Assembly: GCA_934254675.1 (NCBI GenBank)
Contig: CAKQLP010000001.1
Coordinates: 175,123-239,122, forward strand
From: an uncultured Alphaproteobacteria bacterium
GTDB taxonomy: Bacteria > Pseudomonadota > Alphaproteobacteria > RF32 > CAG-239
Length of the DNA stretch: 64,000 nt
Direction of reading: 5' to 3'
Of this stretch, positions 49,359 through 57,708 are shown one piece after another (the stretch's first letter is position 1; each line of letters opens with the position of its first letter). The position numbers and the translations under genes were made by a program. Below the pieces are notes generated by a model. The model saw nothing but the letters and a program-made list of their open reading frames with translations, searched no databases and was not told the origin of the DNA.

Positions 49359-50384
49359 TTACTTCGTAAATTTGATTCCAAAGCCTTTCTCCATACCACC
49401 GCTTTTACAGGCATAAGCTGCTTTGGTGGGAGACATTGGCAAATGTCCCGAGCAAACATAATAACTTTCATATCCGTTTCCATAATTATTTCCCAATCCA
49501 TAACCTTCTGTGCAATTTTCAATAAGAGCACCATCAAAATAAACAAGGTAATCGGAGGCAGAATCTCCATAAGCAGAGAGATAACCAGCCATAATGCCAA
49601 GGACACCACTGGATGAAATGCTTCCCCAATCGGCAGTGGCCAAAGCAATGCAAGCTTCAGGAGGTAATTCTATGAATTTTATTGAAAAATATGGAGGATT
49701 ATCAGTTCTATTTATACCATAAGTATCTGAATTAATATAGACGTGACCATTAAAAGCATTAATGGCGGTAGTGCCAGAAATAAGTTCCTCTGGGACAACC
49801 CCCATATTTATAGCCAAAGAGGTGTTAAGGCCGTTAAAATCTTTTTGTTGTGCATAAAGGGTTCTGACGTTTGTGGCAATTTCGGTAATCTGTGACATTG
49901 TTTTATTGATTTTGAATTTCATCATCGCTTTTGAATAGCCGGCAATACCGCCGACGGACAGAACACCAATAATGGCGAGGACGCCGAGCATCTCAATCAT
50001 ACTTCGCCCAGAGGAAACCGCGTGTAGCGGCGCATCTAAAGCGGTTTTACGCTGTCTCAAAAAATTCATGTACGTCTTATGTACATTAGGATTTTTCTCG
50101 CAGCTAGAACCCACTTTATCTACACCACTCTCCGCAGTTTCGAGAGTGTGTGTCTTTTGCGCTCGTGTACTTCTTTTGTACACGTCGCTTAAAAATCCCG
50201 TCGTATCTGGCGCACATTGTGGACGAAGGTTGTTATGGTCATACTCGGGCGTGACCCGAGTATCCACTTTTATATGGATTCTCGGAATAAATCCGAGAAT
50301 GACATTTAAAAAGTGACTAATATTTAAAGTGTGTTTGAGAATGGCTGAGAATGGAGTATTCCGCCCTGACTCAAATTTTTTCAA
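49359..50384 (-). CDS. Pilin-like protein without leader RNA; start uncertain
   Basis: Up to 341 residues if started at the TTG at 50384. An in-frame ATG at 50069 (MNFLRQRKTAL) gives 236 residues. Neither has a good Shine-Dalgarno. The frame carries palindrome-encoded peptide (NVILGFIPRIHIKVDTRVTPEYD) and a GTAC-palindrome stretch, then VSSG, RSMIEMLGVLA and GGIAGYSKAMMKFKINKT. The globular half matches the 19.3 kb gene in NVRTLYAQQK, GLNT, GVVPEEL, PEACIALATADWG, NCTEG and CSGHLPMSPTKAAYAC. No class 1 or 2 RNA lies upstream and I see no promoter. It may be poorly expressed or silent. Confidence 0.7.
   Translation of the reverse strand: MKKFESGRNTPFSAILKHTLNISHFLNVILGFIPRIHIKVDTRVTPEYDHNNLRPQCAPDTTGFLSDVYKRSTRAQKTHTLETAESGVDKVGSSCEKNPNVHKTYMNFLRQRKTALDAPLHAVSSGRSMIEMLGVLAIIGVLSVGGIAGYSKAMMKFKINKTMSQITEIATNVRTLYAQQKDFNGLNTSLAINMGVVPEELISGTTAINAFNGHVYINSDTYGINRTDNPPYFSIKFIELPPEACIALATADWGSISSSGVLGIMAGYLSAYGDSASDYLVYFDGALIENCTEGYGLGNNYGNGYESYYVCSGHLPMSPTKAAYACKSGGMEKGFGIKFTK
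50051..50194 (-). repeat. Pair of GTAC-centred palindromes in the pilin leader
   Basis: CTCGTGTAC...GTACACGTCGCTTAAAAA (about 50162-50194) and CATGTAC...GTACATTAGG with upstream CTGTCTCAAAAAA (about 50051-50090). The first is closely like 62.95 kb (CTCGTGTAC...GTACACG, then TTCAAAAA) and 10.3 kb (TGTAC...GTACA, then CGCTCAAAA). They appear as a second palindrome family. Confidence 0.6.
50234..50311 (-). repeat. TGTCATTCTCGG-type palindromic element
   Basis: On the minus strand: TGTCATTCTCGG...CCGAGAATCCAT, then ATACTCGGG...CCCGAGTATGACC. Same family as at 7.4, 11.8 and 63.1 kb, in the same place within the pilin reading frame. Confidence 0.8.
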
Positions 50385-50572
50385 AAAGTGGCAAAAACCG
50401 CGTGTAGAAGCTTTAAAACGCTCTGAAATCGAATGTTTAGGATTTACAGAGAGAGAGAGAGACCTTTTGATTGCTTATTTTTCATCTTTCTTTCCTCTTA
50501 TTTTTTATTAAAAAACAGTACACATACAATTTATGCATACTATTCTAAATAAAACGTTAATAAAGTCACCTT

Positions 50573-52459
50573 TTAGTTTTCTGCTGTTTTATCATCGCCA
50601 ACATTTATTTTATCCAACTTTTTAATTAATTCAGGATTATTGATTTTTAATACTTTATTTTCAACAATATTATTTTCTAATTTATTTTGGAGGGCGTTTC
50701 GGTCAATGGATTCTGCGTCTTCTTTAAGAACCAATGCGTGTTGCCATTGAAAAGTTGCTTCGTTTTTGCGACCGACAAACCAATAAGCGTCGCCCAAATG
50801 GTCCGAAATAACTGCGTTTGCCGGATTCATATCGGAAGCCTGTTCTAAAAATGAAATGGCTTTGTCATATTCTCCCAAACGAAAGAAAACCCAACCTAAA
50901 CTATCAATAATATGACCTTCATAAGAATATTGATTATAGGCGTCTAAAATCATTTGAACAGCTTCATCGGTGTTTTTGTCATTTATCAAATAAATATATC
51001 CGAGATAGTTTAGAACATTTGGATTACGGTTGCTCAAGTCTAAAGCTTTTTTCAAATATTCTCCGGCCTTATCAAGCTGATTTTCCTGATGATAGCTTAC
51101 GCCCAAAGCATAATAAATAGGCCAGCTGTTGCTGTCGGGATTTTTTTGTGTTTCTAAAGCCTTTTGATAAAGCTTTATAGCCTCTTTGGGATTGTTCATT
51201 TCTCTTTCAATGTCTGCTAAATTATTTAAAAGCTGAGTATTCTCCGGATAATCTTTTAAAAGTTTTTTCAGTAATTTTTCCGCTGCGGCATAATCTTTTA
51301 GAGTGTTCAAATTTTCAATCATTTTAAGCTGGGCAATAAAATAAGAGCCGGATTTTTTGTTTATTTGCGCATAATAACGATTAGCTTCTTGATATAAACC
51401 ATTTTCTTCTAAAATATTAGCTAAGGCGATTTTAGATATATCATACTCAGGATTTAAAAATGAAGAAGAGGCTATATAAATTTGAGCGAATTCACCGCCG
51501 CCGTTTGATGCTCTGAAAATTGTGCCGATATTGAACATAGCTTCAGCCAAACCTTTTTGCGGTGTATCAATAATGGCCGCAGATTGGCCGTCCTCTTTAT
51601 CTATTTTGCGGTTGATATCGGATAATAATATTGCAAGAGCGCTATTATCATTGTATCGATTCGAAATTTTTTGCGCCATGGCTTTATCGCCGCTTCGAAC
51701 ATAGAAGTTGGTGATAACTTCCAAAATTCGATAAGTAACTTCTTGCGGGTGATTTTTTATAATGTCTGAAAAACATTCAGCGGCTTTTTCTTTGTTGCCC
51801 AAATAGTCATAAATCATGCCTTTGTGAAAGAGATTCAGCGTGTCAAGAGGTTGATCTTTAATCATTTTATTTAAGCTGGCAATGGCTTTCATTTCATTTT
51901 TCTCGCCGGCATAACTCCATGCTTCAATTAACGGGTTGATAATTGTTTTATAAACATCTTGTTTATCTAAGGGCTTGATGTCTTTTCGAACTTTGGCGTA
52001 ATCTGATTGGTTAAAATCACGGATAGCGATAATAAGCGGCGCAAGGCTGTTGTCGGACTGTTTGCTGTCAATTTCTTGCTGAGCATAAGTTGCCGCTTCA
52101 TTCAAATTGCCAAGAGACGTTAACAAAGCATAGGCGTAACGATTAAGGTTTTGGTTGTTTTTATCTTTTTCTAAAACAATTTTGTAATATTCGGTGGCAG
52201 AAGCAAAATCATGACGCATATGAGCGACACGTCCGGCTAAGTAAGCTCCGTATAAGGAACTTGAGCCATAATATGCAACTTTGCCGTCTTTATCCAGTTT
52301 AACACGAAAATTCGGCGTTTTCCAATAACCATCTTTATCAAAGACGGCGTGCAACTGACCCATGGAATCATTAGAATCAAAAATATTTCTGGAACAAGCC
52401 AACACAGCGGCGGAAATTAATATAATAGCGCATATTGTTTTTTTCATAATGTTTTTCAT
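50573..52459 (-). CDS. Tetratricopeptide-repeat lipoprotein
   Basis: 628 residues. It has a lipoprotein-type N-terminus (MKKTICAIILISAAVLAC; an upstream ATG adds MKNI). At least ten TPR units run from about residue 70 to 595, for example AYLAGRVAHMRHDFASATEYYKI, ALGVSYHQENQLDKAGEYLKKALDLSNRNP, and DSLGWVFFRLGEYDKAISFLEQA. This type of long TPR protein is found next to uracil-DNA glycosylase in alphaproteobacteria, as it is here, divergently placed. The repeats imply protein-protein contacts in the periplasm or at the outer membrane. The partner is unknown. Confidence 0.82.
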   Translation of the reverse strand: MKNIMKKTICAIILISAAVLACSRNIFDSNDSMGQLHAVFDKDGYWKTPNFRVKLDKDGKVAYYGSSSLYGAYLAGRVAHMRHDFASATEYYKIVLEKDKNNQNLNRYAYALLTSLGNLNEAATYAQQEIDSKQSDNSLAPLIIAIRDFNQSDYAKVRKDIKPLDKQDVYKTIINPLIEAWSYAGEKNEMKAIASLNKMIKDQPLDTLNLFHKGMIYDYLGNKEKAAECFSDIIKNHPQEVTYRILEVITNFYVRSGDKAMAQKISNRYNDNSALAILLSDINRKIDKEDGQSAAIIDTPQKGLAEAMFNIGTIFRASNGGGEFAQIYIASSSFLNPEYDISKIALANILEENGLYQEANRYYAQINKKSGSYFIAQLKMIENLNTLKDYAAAEKLLKKLLKDYPENTQLLNNLADIEREMNNPKEAIKLYQKALETQKNPDSNSWPIYYALGVSYHQENQLDKAGEYLKKALDLSNRNPNVLNYLGYIYLINDKNTDEAVQMILDAYNQYSYEGHIIDSLGWVFFRLGEYDKAISFLEQASDMNPANAVISDHLGDAYWFVGRKNEATFQWQHALVLKEDAESIDRNALQNKLENNIVENKVLKINNPELIKKLDKINVGDDKTAEN

Positions 52460-52583
52460 TACCTTTTTTCCTAAAGCACAATTCCTACATATATTATATA
52501 GAATTTATTAGCAATGTGTAAAGAGTCTTTCATTATTGCAAAAAAAGTATTTTAGCATATAATTGCGCAAAGGGAGAAAAGTT

Positions 52584-53375
52584 TTGGAGAATATGGAAGA
52601 AATATTGCGTTGGTATATGTTTGGTGGTGTCGATGAAATATGCGATACTCAACCGATAAATGCTTTAAATAAGGATGTTGCCGCGCCGATAGTAAAAACT
52701 ATTCCATCCGCTTCTCCTGCTTTGACACAGCAGAGGCCGGCGACAACGTTGTTGGCTCAAACAAGTAATAAGGCTTGCAATAATGCCAAGGAATTATGCG
52801 CAACCGCAAATTCTCTGTCAGAACTAAAAGAAGTTATAGAAAAATTTGAGGGATGTTCTCTGAAATTTTCGGCAAATTCAACGGTTTTTGGCTATGGTTC
52901 GCCCACGGCGGATGTTATGTTGATTGGTGAAGCCCCCGGGGCGGATGAAGATATGCAGGGAAAGCCTTTTGTCGGACGCAGTGGGCAATTGCTGACAAAA
53001 ATGCTTTCAGCAATCGGTATTAATCGTGAGGCCTGTTATATAACAAATGTTTTGCCATGGCGCCCACCTGGAAACAGAACGCCGACCGATGGCGAAGTGG
53101 CGGTTTGTCTGCCGTTTTTGCAACGTCAAATTGAACTGGTTAATCCTAAGTGTATTTTTTTATTGGGCGGAAGCGCTGCCAATGCCGTGCTGAATAATGC
53201 TGAAAGCATTTCTCATTTGCGTGGACACACAGTTGACTATGTTACGGCAGCGGGAAAAGTGATTCCGACTTTGTCCAGTTTCCATCCGGCATATTTATTG
53301 CGCGCACCCCAACAAAAGGCGAAAGCGTGGAGTGATTTGTTACGTTTGCAACGGAAATTAGCGGAAGAGGCGTAA
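52584..53375 (+). CDS. Uracil-DNA glycosylase, family 4-like
   Basis: About 263 residues from TTG at 52584, GGGAG 7 bases upstream; ATG at 52593 and TTG at 52563 are in frame. The catalytic core is VMLIGEAPGADEDMQGKPFVGRSGQLLTKML, CYITNVLPWRPPGNRTPT, LLGGSAANAVL, and SSFHPAYLLRAPQQKAKAW. It removes uracil from DNA. The N-terminal ~90 residues are low-complexity, as in alphaproteobacterial members. The FEGCSLK Cys and others may hold an Fe-S cluster, but I cannot place all four ligands. It is divergent from the TPR lipoprotein. Confidence 0.9.
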   Translation: MENMEEILRWYMFGGVDEICDTQPINALNKDVAAPIVKTIPSASPALTQQRPATTLLAQTSNKACNNAKELCATANSLSELKEVIEKFEGCSLKFSANSTVFGYGSPTADVMLIGEAPGADEDMQGKPFVGRSGQLLTKMLSAIGINREACYITNVLPWRPPGNRTPTDGEVAVCLPFLQRQIELVNPKCIFLLGGSAANAVLNNAESISHLRGHTVDYVTAAGKVIPTLSSFHPAYLLRAPQQKAKAWSDLLRLQRKLAEEA

Positions 53376-53450
53376 AGTTGAAAAAATTAAGGAAAATTAA
53401 AGAATAAAGAAATATAATAAAGCCATAGTTTAATGCGTTGGAGTAAAAAA

Positions 53451-54152
53451 ATGAGCAGATTTAATAAAATTTTGTTATCAGGAACCGCTTTGTTAATGGC
53501 GGTTTCGGTGATATCTCCTGTTTCAGCGGAAGAAAAAAAAGAAGCTTCTTCTGATGCCGGAGCAATTATTTTCCGTATTGAAAATATTAAACCTATCGCG
53601 GATAAAGATGGTTTAATAAATAAATGTAACTTTGTTGTTACAGCATTTAACCGAATGAATAAAGGCGTCCGTGAAGCTAAATTAAATTTTCAATGGCAAG
53701 ATAATATTTCTGCAAAATACGCTGTTCAAGGTCAAGAAATAAAAGTAAATTCCAAAGATGCGGCTAAAACAATCGTGTCAACAGAAATGACAATGAATGA
53801 TATTGCCCCACATTCTCAAAAAAGCTTTGAGGGAAGCGTCAATACAGATAAGTGTTTTTTATTGTTTGATAATTTGCAATATAACGTTATTTCTTGCTCT
53901 AACGAGGGGGATAAAGTTGAAATGAGAAACAGCAAAATTGTCAATGAAGAAAACGGCTGTTCTAATAATTTTGATTATATTGATTCTAAGAATCCTGAGT
54001 ATTATTCAGAATTTAACGATGTTCCCGAAAGTGTGATTGCCCAGCAGGCTGAAGATGAAAAAGTAAAAGAAGTTGAAAAGATAAATAAAGATTATAACGA
54101 TATAATGGAGTCTTTTAAGAAAATTAGTTCAACTTTGGCTGAAATAAAATAA
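53451..54152 (+). CDS. Secreted protein of unknown function (pair member 1)
   Basis: 233 residues from the ATG at 53451, with GGAG 7 bases upstream. Signal peptide MSRFNKILLSGTALLMAVSVISPVSAEE. The body reads ENIKPIADKDGLINKCNFVVTAFNRMNKGVREAKLNFQWQDNIS, FEGSVNTDKCFLLFDNLQYNVISCSNEGDKVEM, with three conserved-looking cysteines, then a coiled-coil-like C-terminus (EDEKVKEVEKINKDYNDIMESFKKI). The next gene (14 bases on) has a similar layout of Cys-bearing segments, so the two may be distant paralogues working together in the periplasm. No known family is recognised. Confidence 0.72.
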   Translation: MSRFNKILLSGTALLMAVSVISPVSAEEKKEASSDAGAIIFRIENIKPIADKDGLINKCNFVVTAFNRMNKGVREAKLNFQWQDNISAKYAVQGQEIKVNSKDAAKTIVSTEMTMNDIAPHSQKSFEGSVNTDKCFLLFDNLQYNVISCSNEGDKVEMRNSKIVNEENGCSNNFDYIDSKNPEYYSEFNDVPESVIAQQAEDEKVKEVEKINKDYNDIMESFKKISSTLAEIK

Positions 54153-54166
54153 TTCTACGAGGCAAT

Positions 54167-54823
54167 ATGAATATAAAATTAGGAAATATTGGTGTAGTTT
54201 TGGCGTTGATCGTTTCATGGAATGTTCACGCTCAAACTTTTGCTCCTGATTCAAAAAATGCTCGTCAGCCCGTGGTTAATACCGCAACAGCAAAAAATTC
54301 TGCTAATCAAGCCAAAACAAAAGACCAAAAAGCAAAAGATGAGCCTATTTTTGATGAAAATGGGGCGCCGAATATTGTTGTGAAAAATTTTGATAATTTG
54401 GATAGAAATCAAAAAAAGACAGAAACTCAAAGGAATGAAAGAGCCGTTTATAGCTTTAAGATTATTGACGGCGAACCTGTTTTTGACGATATGGCGCGTT
54501 CTATATTGATTTCTTATGGCAATTATCAGGTTCATAAAAGTTTTGACAATTGGGTTCGTTGCTCGTTGCGAATTTATGTGGTCAATGATTTAACTGAAAA
54601 AATTACAAATTTTAGCTTTAAGCTCCATTGGCCGGAAATGAGCACGGTTGTGCAAATGAACAGAGTAAACCCAGGAGTCAGCACCTATAAAGACATTGTT
54701 TTGTTGGGGGACGGATGCTTTCATATAGATAAAATTCCGACCATAGAGGTTAATCGGTGCCGTGTCAAAGGCATGACGCAGGAACAATGCGCCGACGCTG
54801 TTAAATGGTTCAAAGGAAAATAA
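54167..54823 (+). CDS. Secreted protein of unknown function (pair member 2)
   Basis: 218 residues with a signal peptide (MNIKLGNIGVVLALIVSWNVHAQ). A low-complexity linker (about 24-95) leads to a domain with WVRCSLRIYVVNDLTEKITNFSFKLHWPEM, STYKDIVLLGDGCFHIDKIPTIEVNRCRVKGMTQEQC. The order C, N/F strand, C(F) and C parallels the preceding gene (CNFVVTAF..LNFQW, CFLLFD, C). It probably forms a two-gene operon with it. The rho-independent terminator follows directly. The function is unknown. Confidence 0.72.
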   Translation: MNIKLGNIGVVLALIVSWNVHAQTFAPDSKNARQPVVNTATAKNSANQAKTKDQKAKDEPIFDENGAPNIVVKNFDNLDRNQKKTETQRNERAVYSFKIIDGEPVFDDMARSILISYGNYQVHKSFDNWVRCSLRIYVVNDLTEKITNFSFKLHWPEMSTVVQMNRVNPGVSTYKDIVLLGDGCFHIDKIPTIEVNRCRVKGMTQEQCADAVKWFKGK

Positions 54824-54825
54824 AG

Positions 54826-54850
54826 GAGAGGCTGAGGCCTCTCTTTTTTA
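54826..54850 (+). terminator. Terminator of the secreted pair
   Basis: GAGAGGC / GCCTCTC with a TGAG-type loop and a T-run, three bases after the stop. Confidence 0.85.
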
Positions 54851-55022
54851 TTGATTAAAAATAAAAAATATCTTATAATATAACTGATTAAATTAAGTAT
54901 TATAGAAGAAATTTTGTTTACAAGTTATGTATAAAAGTTTCATGTTTTTCTTTTGGGGGAGAACATCTATATTGCTTTAATTTTTTAATTCAATTTATGT
55001 TAAATCTCTAAAAATTTTAAAT

Positions 55023-55271
55023 ATGGGACTTTTAATTGCTTTTATCGTTTTATTTGTTTGGGGTGTTTTAGCAAATAAGGATTTTTCTTCACTTAGTGAA
55101 ATTTTTTGGCAGGTTGTTGCTATTTTATTTTTTTACTGGGTTGGAACGATTCTTGCGCCGATAAGTGACTGTTTGAGTGCTTCTTGGAGTCTTCGTACAG
55201 TAGCCGCCGGCGTATGTTACCTCATTTCAGGATGGTTGGCTTTTATGCGTATTTGCGTATGGCTGAGATAG
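55023..55271 (+). CDS. Small membrane protein of unknown function
   Basis: 82 residues, with about three hydrophobic helices (LLIAFIVLFVWGVLA, IFWQVVAILFFYWVGTILAP, TVAAGVCYLISGWLAFMRI). No Shine-Dalgarno is seen. It lies alone between two terminators (54826 and 55289), which supports a short separate transcript. No family is recognised; I consider it moderately likely to be real. Confidence 0.5.
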   Translation: MGLLIAFIVLFVWGVLANKDFSSLSEIFWQVVAILFFYWVGTILAPISDCLSASWSLRTVAAGVCYLISGWLAFMRICVWLR

Positions 55272-55288
55272 AAACGAAAGAAGACAAG

Positions 55289-55346
55289 ATATCACGGTTG
55301 ATTTTTCAAATGTATGTTTGAAAAATCACCGTGATATTTTTTATAC
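55289..55346 (+). terminator. Long-stem terminator before tolQ
   Basis: ATATCACGGT(T)GATTTTTCAAA pairs with TTTGAAAAATCACCGTGATAT over about 21 bp with one bulged base, then TTTTTT. It is the longest near-perfect terminator stem in the window. Confidence 0.85.
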
Positions 55347-55450
55347 AAAAAAGTGGCGTATTCTATTAGAATTTAATTGAATATTTAATAATTCGTGCTA
55401 ATTTACAGCCAAATAAACAAAAATTGCAATTTAATTAAGGTTTTATACAA

Positions 55451-56200
55451 ATGGAAACACAAACTCTTTCAGATGTTGCGCAAACAGCAACGGAACAGAT
55501 GTCTTTATGGGATATGGTTTGGTCGTCTGATACCATTACCAAAGTGGTTATGATTGGCTTGATTGCCGTTTCAGTATGGTCATGGGCGATTATAATGGAA
55601 AAATTTGCCACCCTGCGTCAGGTGCGCAGTTTGTCTAAAAAATTTGAGGAGGCCTTCTGGTCAGGAGGTTCGTTGGACAGACTTTTCGAGGCAATCGGTA
55701 ATCGTCCGCGCGATCCGATGTCCTCTATGTTTGTGGCGGCAATGCGCGAGTGGAAACGCAATACTTTGATGAAAGGTAAAACGGACCGCAGTATTCGAGG
55801 CGTTTCTTTGCAACAGCGTATTGAAAAAGCCATGATGGTGTCAATGGATAAAGAATTGGATGGTTTGGACACTCACTTGGGATTTTTAGCCACAACGGGT
55901 TCAGTTGCTCCGCTTATTGGTTTGTTTGGTACGGTTTGGGGTATTATTAACAGCTTTAACGCTATTGCTGTCACCCAAAGCAATTCTTTGTCGGCCATGG
56001 CTCCGGGTATTGCCGAAGCTTTGTTTACAACCGCGTTTGGCTTGATTGCGGCTATTCCGGCTGTTGTGGCTTATAATGCCATAACCACGGCAATTGACCG
56101 CTATGCTAAAAAACTGGAAAACTTTATGGCGGAATTTTCAACAATTTTATCTCGTGAAATTGATGAAACAACTTTGAAAGCCGATATGGCGGGAGAATAA
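55451..56200 (+). CDS. tolQ: Tol-Pal system proton channel subunit TolQ
   Basis: Inner-membrane ExbB/MotA-like subunit that uses proton flow to energise TolA. 249 residues with three membrane helices. Seen: SLWDMVWSSDTITKVVMIGLIAVSVWSWAIIMEK, HLGFLATTGSVAPLIGLFGTVWGIINSF, PGIAEALFTTAFGLIAAIPAVVAYN. It heads a tolQ-tolR-tolA operon, with tolR beginning 2 bases after the stop. Confidence 0.96.
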   Translation: METQTLSDVAQTATEQMSLWDMVWSSDTITKVVMIGLIAVSVWSWAIIMEKFATLRQVRSLSKKFEEAFWSGGSLDRLFEAIGNRPRDPMSSMFVAAMREWKRNTLMKGKTDRSIRGVSLQQRIEKAMMVSMDKELDGLDTHLGFLATTGSVAPLIGLFGTVWGIINSFNAIAVTQSNSLSAMAPGIAEALFTTAFGLIAAIPAVVAYNAITTAIDRYAKKLENFMAEFSTILSREIDETTLKADMAGE

Positions 56201-56202
56201 CC

Positions 56203-56670
56203 ATGGCCTTTATGCAAAATTCCTCCTACACTCGTCGCCAGTCCCGTCGCAAAGCCGATGTGAATATCACAAATCTGATGGATGTGATGATGGTTTTGCT
56301 GGTGGTGTTTATGGTGGCGGCTCCGCTGATGACTTCCGGCATCCCTTTGGATTTGCCAAAAGTCGGCGGTAAAAGTTTAGAGGGTAATGAAACCTCTGTT
56401 AATATCAGCGTGGATAAAGATGGCTATTATTACATTGGCGAAACCGTGGTGAATGACGAGGATATATTAGAGCGTTTGAAAGGTATTAAAGGTGCTAATG
56501 ACGCCTTATCGGTAACAATTTCCGGAGATACAACCACTTCTTATGGAAGAGTTATCGGACTAATGGCTATGCTGAAAGAAGCCGGCTATGACAAAGTGGG
56601 CTTAAAGACCGAAGCTAAGCCGTATGCCGGTAAAAACGCAGGAAAAAACAAGACAAAAAGCAAGAAATAA
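56203..56670 (+). CDS. tolR: Tol-Pal system protein TolR
   Basis: 155 residues of the ExbD/TolR family. The membrane helix DVNITNLMDVMMVLLVVFMVAAPLMTSGIPLDLP holds the proton-carrying Asp (LMDVM). A periplasmic domain follows (VNISVDKDGYYYIGETVV, ISGDTTTSYGRVIGLMAML). The Lys-rich tail is KNAGKNKTKSKK. It is coupled to tolQ upstream and tolA downstream (6-base gap). Confidence 0.95.
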   Translation: MAFMQNSSYTRRQSRRKADVNITNLMDVMMVLLVVFMVAAPLMTSGIPLDLPKVGGKSLEGNETSVNISVDKDGYYYIGETVVNDEDILERLKGIKGANDALSVTISGDTTTSYGRVIGLMAMLKEAGYDKVGLKTEAKPYAGKNAGKNKTKSKK

Positions 56671-56676
56671 CGACAG

Positions 56677-57675
56677 ATGAACAAGTACTTAAAACAATCG
56701 ATAGTTTTACATATAGCGGTGTTTGTGCTCTTTATGATTGATTTGCCGAATTGGCATCATGATATGACATTGGGCAGTGCACCGATTATTGTTGATTTGT
56801 CGCAAGTACGCATTGATGAAATGACTAATTTGCCGTCAAAAGCCGAATTTGGTCCGGAAGACCGCAAAGCAACAGTGGCCGAGCGTAAAAAAGAGGAGCA
56901 ATACACTAAAGATGTTGCCCCTGAACCGGAGCCGGAACCAGCTAAACCAGAAGAAAAAACAGCTCAGGAAAAACAGCCGGATGTCGCTCCAGATGAAAAA
57001 CCGACAGAGGTTAAACAAGATTATTTAGAAGCTCCAAAGCCGGAAAAGAAACCGGAGAAAAAGCCAGAACCTAAGCCGACTCCAAAACAGCCGCCGGTTC
57101 CAAGTTCTAAACCGAAACCTAAACCGCAACCAAAACCGGATAATAAGCCGAAGGACACGAAAAAAGCCAAGCCGGAAGAAAAGGCCGCTTTGCAGAGCAG
57201 TGCCCTAAAGAGCCTGATGCAGGAAATTGATAATACCAAAAATTTGGATATAGGCGAAACCACGCAAAGCGCAATGATAAAAGAAGGTACACAAGTTAAT
57301 AATATGGGTATCGAGGGCGGTAACAGCAACGGTTCATACCTAAGTGATTTGACTATTACCGAAACCGACGCCATTGCCAGCTTGTTGCGTCAAAATTGGA
57401 ATCTTGACCCAGGGGCTATCGGTTTGGAAAACATGCGGGTGGAAATCAGAGTGCATTTAAATCGAGATGGTAGTATTAAAAAGATAGAATTTTTGGATAT
57501 GGGACGTTTCAATTCCGACCCAGGTTATCGCTCGGTAGCCGAAAGCGCACAACGCGCCATTATTGCCACACAGCAAGTGTTTAAAGATGTATTTGCCGGA
57601 AAATATTCGGGTAATTATGACAACTGGAGCACTTTGCGCTTGAATTTTGATCCATTGGATAAAGGTGTAAATTAA
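56677..57675 (+). CDS. tolA: TolA-like energy-transducing protein
   Basis: 332 residues. A membrane anchor is near the start (LKQSIVLHIAVFVLFMIDLP). Then a long Pro/Lys/Glu-rich spacer (about 80-170) predicted to span the periplasm. The C-terminal TonB/TolA-type domain reads RQNWNLDPGAIGLENMRVEIRVHLNRDGSIKKIEF...YRSVAESAQRAI. It is the third gene of tolQRA. tolB and pal, normally next, are absent; a glycosyltransferase gene follows instead. Confidence 0.92.
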   Translation: MNKYLKQSIVLHIAVFVLFMIDLPNWHHDMTLGSAPIIVDLSQVRIDEMTNLPSKAEFGPEDRKATVAERKKEEQYTKDVAPEPEPEPAKPEEKTAQEKQPDVAPDEKPTEVKQDYLEAPKPEKKPEKKPEPKPTPKQPPVPSSKPKPKPQPKPDNKPKDTKKAKPEEKAALQSSALKSLMQEIDNTKNLDIGETTQSAMIKEGTQVNNMGIEGGNSNGSYLSDLTITETDAIASLLRQNWNLDPGAIGLENMRVEIRVHLNRDGSIKKIEFLDMGRFNSDPGYRSVAESAQRAIIATQQVFKDVFAGKYSGNYDNWSTLRLNFDPLDKGVN

Positions 57676-57708
57676 AAAGAATGCCTTAAATTATCTTTGG
57701 AGCTTGAT

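Noticed and set aside
50449..50463. Short GA dinucleotide run
   Set aside because: About seven units only and in non-coding DNA; no sign of a phase-variation role.
52563..52584. Earlier TTG start of the uracil-DNA glycosylase
   Set aside because: It would place the GGGAG ribosome site inside the gene; the TTG at 52584 has correct spacing.
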